Source: Polyangium jinanense
GTDB taxonomy: Bacteria > Myxococcota > Polyangia > Polyangiales > Polyangiaceae
NCBI RefSeq assembly: GCF_028435365.1
Contig: NZ_JAGTJJ010000002.1
Coordinates: 434,001-498,000, forward strand
Length of the DNA: 64,000 nucleotides
Reading direction: 5' to 3'
Part shown: piece after piece, positions 52,538-61,757 of the stretch
Position numbering within the stretch: the stretch's first letter is position 1
How the letters are laid out: each line of letters begins with the position of its first letter
Notes under the pieces: model-generated
What the model saw: the letters and a program-made list of their open reading frames with translations, nothing else
The model's database searches: none
What the model was told of the DNA's origin: nothing
Position numbers and translations under genes: made by a program

Positions 52538-53115
52538 CTAAAATGAACACCCTTCTGCCTCCATGCACTCTCGCATGCATCGCCTAAACCGACCACCACC
52601 TGGGGCCGGCAAACCTGGCGACCCCGAGCAGTAGCGATACACCTCTCCTTTACCTCGCGGCACCGCTCATCATCGTCATCTTTCTTTGGCCTCGCCGCCG
52701 CATCCGCGGCAACCTTCACAGTGACAGCCACGACGATTGTCGTCGCGAAAGCTTCGATGATGATCTCGGTGAGCGCAATCGTAACAATGGTGAGGGTGAC
52801 GATCTCCCCGATCTGCCCCCGTTCCGGCCTCGTCTCCCCATTCGCCGGCGTGGACGACTCGGACTGGCGCAGCTTGCGCTGCTCGAGAAGGTCCTCCGGG
52901 AGGCTCATGCGTCGCAGCGCGATCCGCATGCAAATCCCAACCTCGGGCTGGGGCTCGCCCTTCGTCTCCACATCCATCACGTGGCCATCTTTGTCCACCT
53001 GCACCGTGGCATCGAGCGTGTAGAAGCCAGCGTTGATCTCGCCGCTGAACCCCTGCACACACTCCTTGAGGCGCCACGCCGTGGCGTCGGGGACGCGCGG
53101 CCGGTCACTCGGCAC
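52538..53115 (-). pseudogene. Gene with TonB-C-like domain, hydrophobic segment and Cys-rich tail; frame broken
   Basis: From GTG 53115 the reading gives WRLKECVQGFSGEIN, VDKDGHVMDVETKG and VGICMRIALRRM, the same kind of domain as in the gene at 50580. A long hydrophobic segment (IVTLTIVTIALTEIIIEAFA) and an acidic, Cys-containing tail follow (CREVKERCIATA). A one-base restoration near 52620 gives RRCMRECMEAEGCSF and a TAG at 52538-52540, immediately before the next gene's ribosome-binding site. The uncorrected frame fuses this gene to the next one. The upstream end is also unclear because no signal peptide is visible. A toxin-like secreted product is one idea, unproven. Confidence 0.5.
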
Positions 53116-53238
53116 CGGCGTTTGGATAGGAGCAGGAACACCGGGCTCCGGTCAAGGCAGGTGTGGATTGCAAAACCAGCACCTCGTCGAGCTCTCTGTC
53201 GAGCGCAGCCTGCTCTCACGGGGTTGCCACCCGACCGC

Positions 53239-54176
53239 GTGAGCAGCCAGATCGCCGCCGTCGACGCCCTCTACCTCGGCGAAATACGCAAGCGCGGCCT
53301 CGTCGCGCCCTCCGTCAAAAGAGAGGACGAGCGCGAGGAGGGCAGGCTCGCCGGCGGCCTCGTCCTCGCCTCGCGCACGCCGACAGCTACGACCCCGAGC
53401 GGGGGAAGCTCTCGACCTGGCTCTATCGAATCGCGAAAAACGAGTCCTTTCGACACAAGAAGGGCGTCGTCGAGGAATCCAGCACGTATTGGGGCGACCC
53501 CGACGACGCTCTGCAGGTGGTATCGGCAGCGCCCTCGCCCGCAGCGCTCCTCGCCCGAAAGGAGATGCTTCGATTCGTCGACCAGCGCCTGCGAAGCATG
53601 GACGAGCGCTTGCGCGACGTGCTCTACGCGCATGTCTTCGACGGGCTCTCGGAAGTGGAGATCGCCGAAGCTCTCGGCATCCCCGAAGGCACCGCGCGCT
53701 CACGCCTCTTTCGGGCCTGCACCCAGGCGCGAGAGCTCCTCCGCGGGTACGAGGGCGAGCTGCGCCCCTTCATGGCGGCGATCCTGGCGGGCTCCGAGGC
53801 GCGTCCCGCGGGGTGGGAACGCCGCGCAGCGGAGGTGCTCGTCTGTACCGCCGGCCTTGCCGGCGTCGCTTATGGCCTCATGCAGCCGCCCGAGGTCCTT
53901 CGGACCGCCCAGTATTCCTCGCGCGCCGTGCAGGTGAACGTGAACGCCGAAGCCGTCGCGCCGGAGCTGTCGCCTGCGCCCGCGTCCGCGTCGCCCTGCT
54001 CGTGTGTGGATGCGTTGGACACGAGCCGACCCCGCGCGCTGGTCGCTGAAATCGAGCGCGCGGCTGCGCACGGAGACCAAGAGGCCGCGCGCGCCGCCCT
54101 CGTGCGCTACCTCCGGATGTACCCGCGCGACCCCCTGCATGCGCGCGCGCTTTTTGGGCACCTGCTCCAGCCGTAG
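53239..54176 (+). CDS. ECF-type sigma factor with C-terminal membrane region; N-terminus in another frame
   Basis: From about 53390 the frame reads DSYDPERGKLSTWLYRIAKNE (end of sigma region 2) then the region 4 helix-turn-helix LSEVEIAEALGIPEGTARSR. After region 4 comes a hydrophobic segment (AAEVLVCTAGLAGVAYGLM) and a 100-residue C-terminal domain with Ala-rich helices, an unusual fusion. GTG 53239 in another frame gives MSSQIAAVDALYLGEIRKRG, a plausible N-terminus, so one missing base is suspected between 53240 and 53390. The open frame to 53163 encodes an implausible Arg-rich N-terminus. A membrane-linked sigma factor is inferred. Confidence 0.7.
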
Positions 54177-54519
54177 GACACGCTCGAACAAAAGTGATCG
54201 AATCCGGGAGGGTTCGCGGGCCGGCCGGAACTATCAGGGAATGAGGCGACGATACGCGCCGCCCTCCCGCCCGAGCCGAACGCTCTGCTCCTGGCCTCGT
54301 GAAACGAAAAGACGCCGTATTCGGACTCGGGCGGGACTTTTCCGACGAATGACCCGCAGAAGAGGGCGATGGAGGCGGCGCACGTCTGGGCAAGCACCTC
54401 GCGCCTCCATCGTCCTCTCCTGCCGGCCACACGCCCCGGTCCGGCCCCTTGCTGCTCCCTCCGAACGCCTTCACACGCAGGCTGACGCTCGCGCCGTCCC
54501 ACTGCTACGCTCGGCCCCC
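54177..54519. other. 343-base intergenic gap
   Basis: No gene with recognisable features on either strand; the open frames are shadows of the flanking genes. No clear hairpin with a T-tract seen. Confidence 0.6.
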
Positions 54520-56439
54520 ATGAGGCTCGTGAAGATCGGGGTTGCCAGCGTGAACGCGACGGTCGGCGCCGTCCGCTCGAACGTGGATCGGTGCATCCGC
54601 CTCGCGACGGCGATGGCCGAGGACGACGTCACGCTCGCGGTGTTCCCGGAGCAGGTCGTCGGCGGGTACGCGGCGGAGGACCTCGTGCAGTGGCAGGCGT
54701 TCGTGGACAGCCAGCGGCGCGAGCTCGAGCGCTTCGCCGCGGAGACCGCGCGGCTCCGCACGGTGTTCGCCCTCGGCCTGACCGTCGGCGTCGAGGGCGA
54801 CCTCTTCAACGTCGGCGCGCTCGTGCACGGCGGCAAGATCCTCGCGTTCGTGCCCAAGGAAAAACTGCCGACGTACAACGTCTTCTACGAGTCGCGCGTC
54901 TTCTCCCGCGGCATGCCGCACATGGACCGCGAGGCGCGCGGCGTGTTCTGCGGCGATCGAATCTTCCAGTTCGATTTCGGCATCGTCGCGATCGAGGTCT
55001 GCGAGGACATCTGGTCGCCCGATGGCCCCATGCGCAGGCGTGCTTACTCGGACGCGGAGATCGTCTGCAACCTCTCGGCTTCGCCGTTTCGCGCGGGCAT
55101 CGGGGGCACGCGGCGCGAGATGATCGCCACGCGGGCCGCGGACAACCAGTGCACGATCGCGTATGCGAATCTCGTCGGCGGCAACGACGGGCTCGTCTTC
55201 GACGGCGGCGGGTTCGTCAATCAGAACGGCCGGCCGATGCTGGAGGCGACGCGGTTCCGCGAGGGATATGCGGCCACGGTCGTCGACCTCGATCGCACGG
55301 TCCGGAGCCGGCGCGAGGCGAGCACCTGGCGGAGCGACCTCGAAACCTTCCGGCGTGAGCAGGAGCCTGTGCCCGCGCAGGTGGTGCACGAGAAGACGGC
55401 CGATCGAGCGAAGCTGCGATATCCCGCGCCGCCGCCCGGGACCTCGTTCTTCTTGCCCTCGGCGAGCCTGCCGGCGAAGACGCCGCGCGACGAGCTGCTT
55501 GACGATTTTCACGACGCGCTCGCGCTCGGCGTCGCCGATTACTACCGCAAGATCGGCGCGTTCCGCCGCATCGGCCTCGCGCTTTCGGGCGGGCGCGATT
55601 CGCTGCTCACCTTGCTCATCGCGCATCGCGCCGCCGAATTGCTCCACCCCGAGCTCGAAGGCGCGGCGCGGCGCGAGGCGGCGGGAAAGATGATCAGTGC
55701 GTTCTACATGCCGTCGCGGTATTCGAGCGACGCCACGCAAAACGCGGCCGCGCGGATCTGCGCCGACCTCGGCGTCTCCTTCATGGTCGTGCCGATCGAG
55801 GATGCGTTCGTGCGTGAGCTCGAAGCGACGCGCACCTTGCTCGGACCGGGCGGGCCCGAGCCGACCGAGCTCACGAAGCAAAACGTGCAGGCGCGCATTC
55901 GTGGCCAGCGCATGTGGAACTGGTCGAACACGAGCGGCGCGCTCTTCCTGCAGACGGGGAACATGAGCGAGAAGGCGCTCGGGTACACGACCGTCGGCGG
56001 CGATCTGGAGGGCGCGTTCAGCGTGATCGCGAACCTGCCGAAGACCGTGGTCATCGCGATGCTCGAGCGGCTGGAGAAGCGGTTTGGTTATCCGGGCATT
56101 CGCGCGACGCTGGAGACCACGGCGGGCCCTGAGCTCGCGGCGAACCAGTCGGGCGAGGCCGAGCTCATGCCGTTCGAGGTGCTCGACGCTTGCCTTTACC
56201 TTTACGGCGCGGAGAAACTCGCGCCGAACGAGGTGGCGCTCGCCTTGACGAGCGTGTTCCCGGATCGGGATCCGGCGATCCTCACGGCGTGGGCGGAGAA
56301 GTTCGCGCGCCTGTTCACGCAGTCGATCTTCAAGTGGGTGCAATCGCCGCTGGCGATTCACCTCGGCTCGCTCGACCTCGACCGCGAGCGCGCGCTGCAA
56401 TTGCCCGTCGTGCAGCGGACGGAGTGGAAGGGCGAGTAG
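54520..56439 (+). CDS. nadE: Glutamine-dependent NAD(+) synthetase
   Basis: 639 residues. N-terminal nitrilase-like glutaminase with Glu (FPEQVVGGYAAED), Lys (PKEKLPTYNVFYE) and Cys (EVCEDIWSPDG) of the catalytic triad. The C-terminal synthetase has the PP-loop LSGGRDSLLTLL and the NVQARIRGQRMW and LFLQTGNMSEKALGYTT blocks. It makes NAD from deamido-NAD with ATP and glutamine. Start at 54520 is the first ATG before the nitrilase fold (MRLVKIGVASVNATVG). The upstream frame is open but not coding. Confidence 0.97.
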   Translation: MRLVKIGVASVNATVGAVRSNVDRCIRLATAMAEDDVTLAVFPEQVVGGYAAEDLVQWQAFVDSQRRELERFAAETARLRTVFALGLTVGVEGDLFNVGALVHGGKILAFVPKEKLPTYNVFYESRVFSRGMPHMDREARGVFCGDRIFQFDFGIVAIEVCEDIWSPDGPMRRRAYSDAEIVCNLSASPFRAGIGGTRREMIATRAADNQCTIAYANLVGGNDGLVFDGGGFVNQNGRPMLEATRFREGYAATVVDLDRTVRSRREASTWRSDLETFRREQEPVPAQVVHEKTADRAKLRYPAPPPGTSFFLPSASLPAKTPRDELLDDFHDALALGVADYYRKIGAFRRIGLALSGGRDSLLTLLIAHRAAELLHPELEGAARREAAGKMISAFYMPSRYSSDATQNAAARICADLGVSFMVVPIEDAFVRELEATRTLLGPGGPEPTELTKQNVQARIRGQRMWNWSNTSGALFLQTGNMSEKALGYTTVGGDLEGAFSVIANLPKTVVIAMLERLEKRFGYPGIRATLETTAGPELAANQSGEAELMPFEVLDACLYLYGAEKLAPNEVALALTSVFPDRDPAILTAWAEKFARLFTQSIFKWVQSPLAIHLGSLDLDRERALQLPVVQRTEWKGE

Positions 56440-56461
56440 ATCGAGCCGCGCCGCGCGGGTT

Positions 56462-56980
56462 TCACTGATTGCGTTTGATCACGTGAAACCCGAACGGCGT
56501 CTCCACCACGCCGCTCGTCTCGTCCACCTTCAGCGCGAATGCCGCGTCGCTGAAGGGTTTTACCATTCCATCCGCCTTGAACTTCCCGAGGCTCCCGAGC
56601 CTCTCCACCGTCGCCGCGTCGTCCGAATACTCCTTCACGAGCGCCGTGAAATCCTCGCCCGCCTTGGCCTTGCCGGCGACCTCTTCGGCCCTCTTTTTCG
56701 CGTCCGCCTTCGACCGCGTCACCGTCTTCGGCGCGTTCTTCGCGCCCTTGTAGGCGACGAGCACGTGCTGCGCCGTGATCCACTCCGGGGGTTTTTCCGG
56801 CGCGGCCGCTGTTTTCTCGGGCGTGGGCGCGGCCGTCGGCGCAGGCGTGGGCGAGGGTGCAGCCGCGGGCGCCGCGGACGTGGCGGGCGCGGGCGCTGGC
56901 GGCCGCGGATCCTGGCAGGCGAGGAGCAACGCGGGAACGAGCAGGAGCAGAGAGCGCGGGGAGAGCATGGGGATCCTCAT
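56462..56980 (-). CDS. Parvulin-like peptidyl-prolyl isomerase lipoprotein
   Basis: 172 residues; the ATG at 56980 overlaps the stop of the upstream phosphatase gene (ATGA). Signal peptide to LLLAC (lipobox) and an Ala/Pro-rich linker precede a rotamase domain: ITAQHVLVAYKG, FTALVKEYSDDAATVERLGSLG and the closing VVETPFGFHVIKRNQ. It should be a membrane-bound foldase outside the cytoplasm. The convergent nadE ends 22 bases away. Confidence 0.9.
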   Translation of the reverse strand: MRIPMLSPRSLLLLVPALLLACQDPRPPAPAPATSAAPAAAPSPTPAPTAAPTPEKTAAAPEKPPEWITAQHVLVAYKGAKNAPKTVTRSKADAKKRAEEVAGKAKAGEDFTALVKEYSDDAATVERLGSLGKFKADGMVKPFSDAAFALKVDETSGVVETPFGFHVIKRNQ

Positions 56981-58131
56981 TTCGTCATCGTCTTCGAGAA
57001 GACCACGGCGCCGTTTCTGTCGATGAACTCGAACGAGAGCTTGGGCCCGTCGAACTCCATGTAAGCGAACCCTTCGAAGCCATCCGAGAAGTAGAGCTGT
57101 TTCTCGTCCGTCGGGACGAAATCGAACGTGTCGCGCGTCTTCGCACCCGCGCCGCTCACCACGAAATACGTGCCGGGGCAATCGCCGTCACGGCCCCTGT
57201 CGATGAACTCCAGGTTGTGGTCGTGCCCGGTCATGAACATGTCCGCGCCGCAATAGATCGCCTTCTGGAACGCGAACAGCCCCGCGATGCCGAGCAGGTT
57301 GTTGTCCCAGAAATGCTCGCCCGACGTGAACCGCGGGTGGTGGCCGACGACGATCTTCCACGTCGCCTTCGCGTTCTTCACCCTGGCGCTCATGTCGTCC
57401 TTCTGCGTGCCGTTCAAAAAGTCGACCGTGTCGAGCGCGAAGAGATGCACGTGGCCGATCTTCACGTCGTACCACGCCGCCGGCATGTGCCATTTCGCGC
57501 TCGGCCGCATCCCGGGGCCACTCCCGAGCGGCAAGGACGCGTAGTCGATCTGCGCTTGCTTGTTCCCGCTCGACGTGGGCCCGTGATCGTGGTTGCCGAG
57601 CACCGCGTAAAACGGCACGCCGTCGAGGTGCGGCCGGTCGTACGGCTCCTCGAATTTCGCGGCCCATTGCGGGTCGTCCACACTCGCCACGCCGTTGTCG
57701 TAGAAGTTGTCGCCGTTCACGAGCACGGCGTCGCAGCCGCCCACCTTCTCGCATTTCTCGCTCATTCGATCGGCCACGGCGTGCTGGGCCTCGTTGCCCT
57801 CGCCCGTGTCGCCGATCGCGAGCAGACGGACCACCTTCGCCGCCGGCCCTCCGCCCGAGCCACCATGGCCCGTGCTCGACGTCGACGAGCCGCCCGTCCC
57901 GCCTGCACCGCCCGTGGCCCCCGCGCCGCCGCTCCCGGCGCCGCCGTTCCCCGCGCCGCCGGCGCCCGACGCGCCCGCGCCGGTCGTCGCGGTGCCGCCC
58001 GTGGTCGTGGACGTGTTCACCGCGTCCCCCGAACTGCAGCTCGCGATGCCGAGCGGCACGAAGCAGCACACGACGAGGGACGAGGCGAAGAGGCGCCACG
58101 TCCGCGAAAGAGAGCGTCCGGAGTCGGCCAT
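56977..58131 (-). CDS. Lipoprotein metallophosphoesterase (acid phosphatase-like)
   Basis: 384 residues. Signal peptide to LGIASC (lipobox), then a long Gly/Ala/Thr linker, then a calcineurin-like phosphoesterase: LLAIGDTGEGN, VNGDNFYDNGV, AVLGNHDHG, IVVGHHPRFTSG and MTGHDHNLEFI. These match the metal ligands of purple acid phosphatases of the type-5 kind. ATG 58131 is preferred over a GTG 15 bases upstream. It should hydrolyse phosphoesters outside the cell; substrate unknown. Confidence 0.92.
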   Translation of the reverse strand: MADSGRSLSRTWRLFASSLVVCCFVPLGIASCSSGDAVNTSTTTGGTATTGAGASGAGGAGNGGAGSGGAGATGGAGGTGGSSTSSTGHGGSGGGPAAKVVRLLAIGDTGEGNEAQHAVADRMSEKCEKVGGCDAVLVNGDNFYDNGVASVDDPQWAAKFEEPYDRPHLDGVPFYAVLGNHDHGPTSSGNKQAQIDYASLPLGSGPGMRPSAKWHMPAAWYDVKIGHVHLFALDTVDFLNGTQKDDMSARVKNAKATWKIVVGHHPRFTSGEHFWDNNLLGIAGLFAFQKAIYCGADMFMTGHDHNLEFIDRGRDGDCPGTYFVVSGAGAKTRDTFDFVPTDEKQLYFSDGFEGFAYMEFDGPKLSFEFIDRNGAVVFSKTMTK

Positions 58132-58193
58132 GGAGGCAATGTACACAATTCGTTCGCGGATGTCGTTATGATAGGCTCTGCCCCTCCGCCCCC

Positions 58194-59462
58194 ATGAGCG
58201 CAGAGCCCCTCGTCGTCGCGAGCTCGTCCATCGAACACCGCCGTCCCCGGCTCGGCGGGTGGCTCATGCGCGCGGGATTCGGCGCCTTCGTCGGGCTCCC
58301 CGGGCTCATCGTGACGATCCTGGCGATCGCGGGGGCGAAGATGGCCGACGCGTCGGTGGCCCTCTCGGCGGTGCTCATCTTCCTCGGCATCCTCGGGTTA
58401 TTCGTCGCGCCCGTCGTGTCGCTCGCCGGCGCCGTCCTCACGTCGTTATCGCTTCCGCTGCGAAGCTCAGGCGTGCTCCGGGCCGATGGCCAGGGCCTCG
58501 TGGTCGCGCAACGAGGAAAGGAACACCATTTCGCGCGTTCGGCGATCGAGGGCGGGCTCGTCCTCCCGGGCACGCGCCTCGATGGAAAACGCCCGCGGGT
58601 CGAGCTTTACCTTCGCAACGGCTCGGCGCTCACGGCCGAGGTCCCCGACGGCATTGCGGCGCATCGGCTCCTCGACCGGCTCGGCATCGACGCGTCGCGA
58701 CGGCGCGTGGCTGTCCTCTGCGGCTCGGCGTACCGGCCCCTCGTCACGGGTTGCGTGAGCCTCCCGATCGTCTGTGTCCTCTTTTTCATTCCCCTCGGTT
58801 ATCTCGTCACCGAATATCCCGGCGCGCATTGGCCCACGGGCGCCTTCGCCTGGGCCGTCATGCTCACGATGTCCTTCATCGTGCGGCTCACGCGGCCGCA
58901 CGAGATTATCGTGGGCAGTGACGGATTACGCATCCGCGGCGGCTTCGTCGATCAATGGATCCCGCATTCACTGATCCGCACGATCGAGGAGAAGCAACGC
59001 GAGCTGTTCCTCGAAGTGGGCGAGGCAGGCAAGCCCACCCGGCGGGTCGAGGTCGCGACGGGCGACCCGAGCTTCATCATGGCGGTGGCCGGCCGGCTGC
59101 GCCTTGCGATTGCGCTCGGGTCGAACGGTGCGGGCGGCCCGCCCGTGGGGGCGGAGCTCGACCCTGCGGGCAAGTCGTTCACGGAATGGAAGGACAAACT
59201 CCAGGCCCTCCTGCTCAATGCGGGATACCGGAAATCCGCCGTGACGCACGAGGAGCTCTTCTCCGTGGTCGACGATCCGGACCTGCCGCCGGGGCAGCGG
59301 CTCGGGGCAGCCATGGCGCTCCGGATCGCAGAGCATCCCGACGCGCGTGTGCGCATTCGCGTGGCCGCGGATGCATGCGCGGACGAGGCGATGAAGCGCG
59401 CGCTCGAAGAAGCGGCCGAGGGCGAGCTCGGCGAGCGCACGCTCAGGCGTGTCCTCGATTGA
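58194..59462 (+). CDS. Membrane protein of unknown function
   Basis: 422 residues. Two N-terminal membrane segments (about 24-47 and 55-85) and two more around 185-225 frame soluble segments of PH-like character (SSGVLRADGQGLVVAQRGKE, then ELYLRNGSALTAEVPDG). The C-terminus is helical and repeat-like (RLGAAMALRIAEHPDARVRI). No catalytic motif recognised. It faces a convergent small membrane protein 4 bases after its stop. Confidence 0.75.
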   Translation: MSAEPLVVASSSIEHRRPRLGGWLMRAGFGAFVGLPGLIVTILAIAGAKMADASVALSAVLIFLGILGLFVAPVVSLAGAVLTSLSLPLRSSGVLRADGQGLVVAQRGKEHHFARSAIEGGLVLPGTRLDGKRPRVELYLRNGSALTAEVPDGIAAHRLLDRLGIDASRRRVAVLCGSAYRPLVTGCVSLPIVCVLFFIPLGYLVTEYPGAHWPTGAFAWAVMLTMSFIVRLTRPHEIIVGSDGLRIRGGFVDQWIPHSLIRTIEEKQRELFLEVGEAGKPTRRVEVATGDPSFIMAVAGRLRLAIALGSNGAGGPPVGAELDPAGKSFTEWKDKLQALLLNAGYRKSAVTHEELFSVVDDPDLPPGQRLGAAMALRIAEHPDARVRIRVAADACADEAMKRALEEAAEGELGERTLRRVLD

Positions 59463-59466
59463 AAGG

Positions 59467-59943
59467 TCAGTTCACGTCGCGGTCGTGGAGCAGCAGGAGC
59501 GTCTCCGGGTCGCGCCGGTAGACGAGCTCGCCGTCGTCCGTGACGTCGAGCTTCGCGAGGTCGTCCCGCACGAGCCCGTCGAGCGCGCGCTCGGCGTCAC
59601 GCGCGTTCGGCATGCAAAGCCTCGCGGCGACCTCGCGGGCCGTCGCGCCGCCGCGCAGAGCGTCGAGCAGCGCCGCGCGGCTCACCGCGTCCGCGCGCCG
59701 CGCGGCCTCGGCCTCCTCGATCGCGCCGAGCCCGCGCCACACGAAGCTGACGCCCACCACGAGCGGCAAGAGGCCATACAGGACAAACCCGAGCGCGATC
59801 GTCAGGATCGAGGGGGAACGCAGGGCGGAGAGCCACCCGACCGCCCCGAACGCGCTCGACAGCGCGCCCACCGTGACGAGGGTATTCCCGACCAGGCTCT
59901 TGCGCCCGCTCCCGCGGCTGGACGTGCTCTGTGTACCCATCAT
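59467..59943 (-). CDS. Small membrane protein with winged-helix-like C-terminus
   Basis: 158 residues. Two membrane segments (about 20-70) are followed by a coiled stretch and a C-terminal region GGATAREVAARLCMPNARDA followed by VRDDLAKLDVTDDGELVYR, which looks like a small winged helix-turn-helix. MM at the start gives two candidate ATGs (59943 and 59940). No obvious Shine-Dalgarno sequence. Role unknown. Confidence 0.7.
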   Translation of the reverse strand: MMGTQSTSSRGSGRKSLVGNTLVTVGALSSAFGAVGWLSALRSPSILTIALGFVLYGLLPLVVGVSFVWRGLGAIEEAEAARRADAVSRAALLDALRGGATAREVAARLCMPNARDAERALDGLVRDDLAKLDVTDDGELVYRRDPETLLLLHDRDVN

Positions 59944-60420
59944 CGTTTCGCCGGTCGCCCTGGGGCAACGGGCACGCCATTCGAGGCGAGCGGGCAGAGG
60001 ATGGGGAACCGTCGCGCTCGGAACCTGGAAAGAGCTGATATCGAGGCTTCGATTCCGGGATTGCGCCGCGTCGCGGGTGAACCTGGAAAGACCGGGGGCG
60101 GCTGCTTTCTGGAACGAGCGGCCGCGGCCTTCGCGCGGGGGCGCCTTCGGCGCGCGGTCGCTCGCCGGGGCGGGGACGAGGTTCACCATGATCGGAGGGA
60201 GCTACCTTCGCCGCGGGGCGAGGGCCAAGTCTTCTACGCGCCTCGCCAACCGAGCAACGCGCTGCGCCAGCGGGGCGGCGGGGGTGCTCGCCACGGACAT
60301 TTGCGACGACATTGACGAACGCGTGCCGGAACCGCGTCGAAATTGTGACGTCGTCCCGTTCGCCGGGCTTGACGTCACGCCCGCTCGGCTGTTCCGATCC
60401 GCGGCTTGGAGGGCAGAGGC
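59944..60420. other. 477-base divergent intergenic region
   Basis: No supported gene. It holds the palindrome TGACGTCA at 60370-60377, inside TTGACG, which could be a -35 region for the VWA gene at 60421. No consensus -10 seen. Confidence 0.5.
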
Positions 60421-61692
60421 ATGCGAAACGGGTGGTTTTCTTCGGGCGTCTCGAGGGTCGTTTGCGCGGCGGCGCTGTCCGGCGCGCTGATTGCAGCCTG
60501 CTCGGCGACGGGCGGCAACACCGAATTCGGCGATTCGAGCAGTGAGAATGGCTCCGGCGCGGGCAACCCCGGAGGCAATGGTGGCAATGGCGGCGACGGC
60601 GGCGGCTTCATCCCCGGCGCCGGCGGCAACGGCAATCAGGGCTCGGGCGGCGACGATAGCTGCGCGGCCACGAAGAACAAGGCCGAGCAGGTCCCGCTCG
60701 ACATGTACATCATGTTCGACCAATCCGGCTCGATGAGCGACAGCGCGGGCAACACCTCGAAGTGGAACGCCACGAAGAACGCGCTCAAGGCGTTCGTCGA
60801 GCAGCCCTCGGCCGCGGGGATCGGCGTCGGCATCCAGTACTTCCCGCAATCGAGCGGCGTCATGTGCCCCCTCGTCCCCTTCTGCGCCACGGACGCCGAG
60901 TGCGGACCTGCCGCTTGTGGCCCCTGCACCGTGCCCTTGCCCGGCTTCCCGGGCGTCTGCGAGGGCATCGGCGGCGATTCGTGCAAAGCTGCCGATTACG
61001 CCAAGCCCGACGTACCGATCGCCCCGCTCCCGGCGGTCGGCACGACGATCATCTCCTCGATGGACAACCACTCCCCGGGCGGCGGCACCCCGACCTCCGC
61101 GGCGCTCGAGGGCGCGGTCGATTATGCCAAGCAATGGGCGACCCAGAACCCGACGCACACGGTGATCGTCGTGCTCGCGACCGACGGCGAGCCGGCGGGG
61201 TGCAACGACGATCTCGCCTACATCAACAACATCGCGGCGAACGCGCTCGCCGGCGTCCCGAGCATCAAGACGTTCGTCATCGGCGTCGGCAACCTCGCGG
61301 GCGCGCTGAACGGCATTGCCGCCGCGGGCGGGACCGGGTCGGCGTTCATCGTCGACGCGAACCAGGACGCGACCGACAAGTTCATCCAGGCGATGAACGA
61401 GATTCGCGGCGCGGCGCTCTCTTGCTCGTACCTCATCCCGCAACCTCCGCCGGGCGAGGACATCGATTACAATGCGATCAACGTCGAGTACACGCCGGAG
61501 TCGGGCATCTCGGTCATCATTCCGCAGGTGAAATCGGAGGCCGAATGCCCTGCGGCGGGGCTCGCCTGGTACTACGACGTGCCCGGCGCGCCGAAGCAGA
61601 TCATCCTCTGCGACGCGACGTGCTCGCAGGTCGCCAAGGACACGAAGGCCGAGATCGACGTCCTCGTCGGCTGCGCAACCATCGTGAAGTGA
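60421..61692 (+). CDS. VWA-domain lipoprotein
   Basis: 423 residues. Lipoprotein signal MRNGWFSSGVSRVVCAAALS ending LIAAC, a Gly/Asn-rich linker, and a VWA domain (about 98-330) with MIDAS loop MFDQSGSMSDS (DxSxS), the threonine in GGGTPTSAALEG and ATDGEP. Several cysteines (CPLVPFCATDAEC) form a possible disulfide loop inside the VWA fold. GGAGG lies upstream of the ATG. A surface adhesion or sensor role is likely by analogy. Confidence 0.9.
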   Translation: MRNGWFSSGVSRVVCAAALSGALIAACSATGGNTEFGDSSSENGSGAGNPGGNGGNGGDGGGFIPGAGGNGNQGSGGDDSCAATKNKAEQVPLDMYIMFDQSGSMSDSAGNTSKWNATKNALKAFVEQPSAAGIGVGIQYFPQSSGVMCPLVPFCATDAECGPAACGPCTVPLPGFPGVCEGIGGDSCKAADYAKPDVPIAPLPAVGTTIISSMDNHSPGGGTPTSAALEGAVDYAKQWATQNPTHTVIVVLATDGEPAGCNDDLAYINNIAANALAGVPSIKTFVIGVGNLAGALNGIAAAGGTGSAFIVDANQDATDKFIQAMNEIRGAALSCSYLIPQPPPGEDIDYNAINVEYTPESGISVIIPQVKSEAECPAAGLAWYYDVPGAPKQIILCDATCSQVAKDTKAEIDVLVGCATIVK

Positions 61693-61757
61693 GAATGTCA
61701 CGGAATCGAGGGTTGACAGTCGTCCCGCTTGCTTCGTAGCATCCGAAAATAGCGGAG

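Noticed and set aside
52099..53115. One 338-residue protein on the minus strand
   Set aside because: It joins two genes with separate ribosome-binding sites; the C-terminal tail is a shadow of the gene at 51530.
53163..53390. Arg-rich N-terminus for the sigma factor
   Set aside because: The segment is unlike sigma region 2, and a better N-terminus lies in another frame from GTG 53239.
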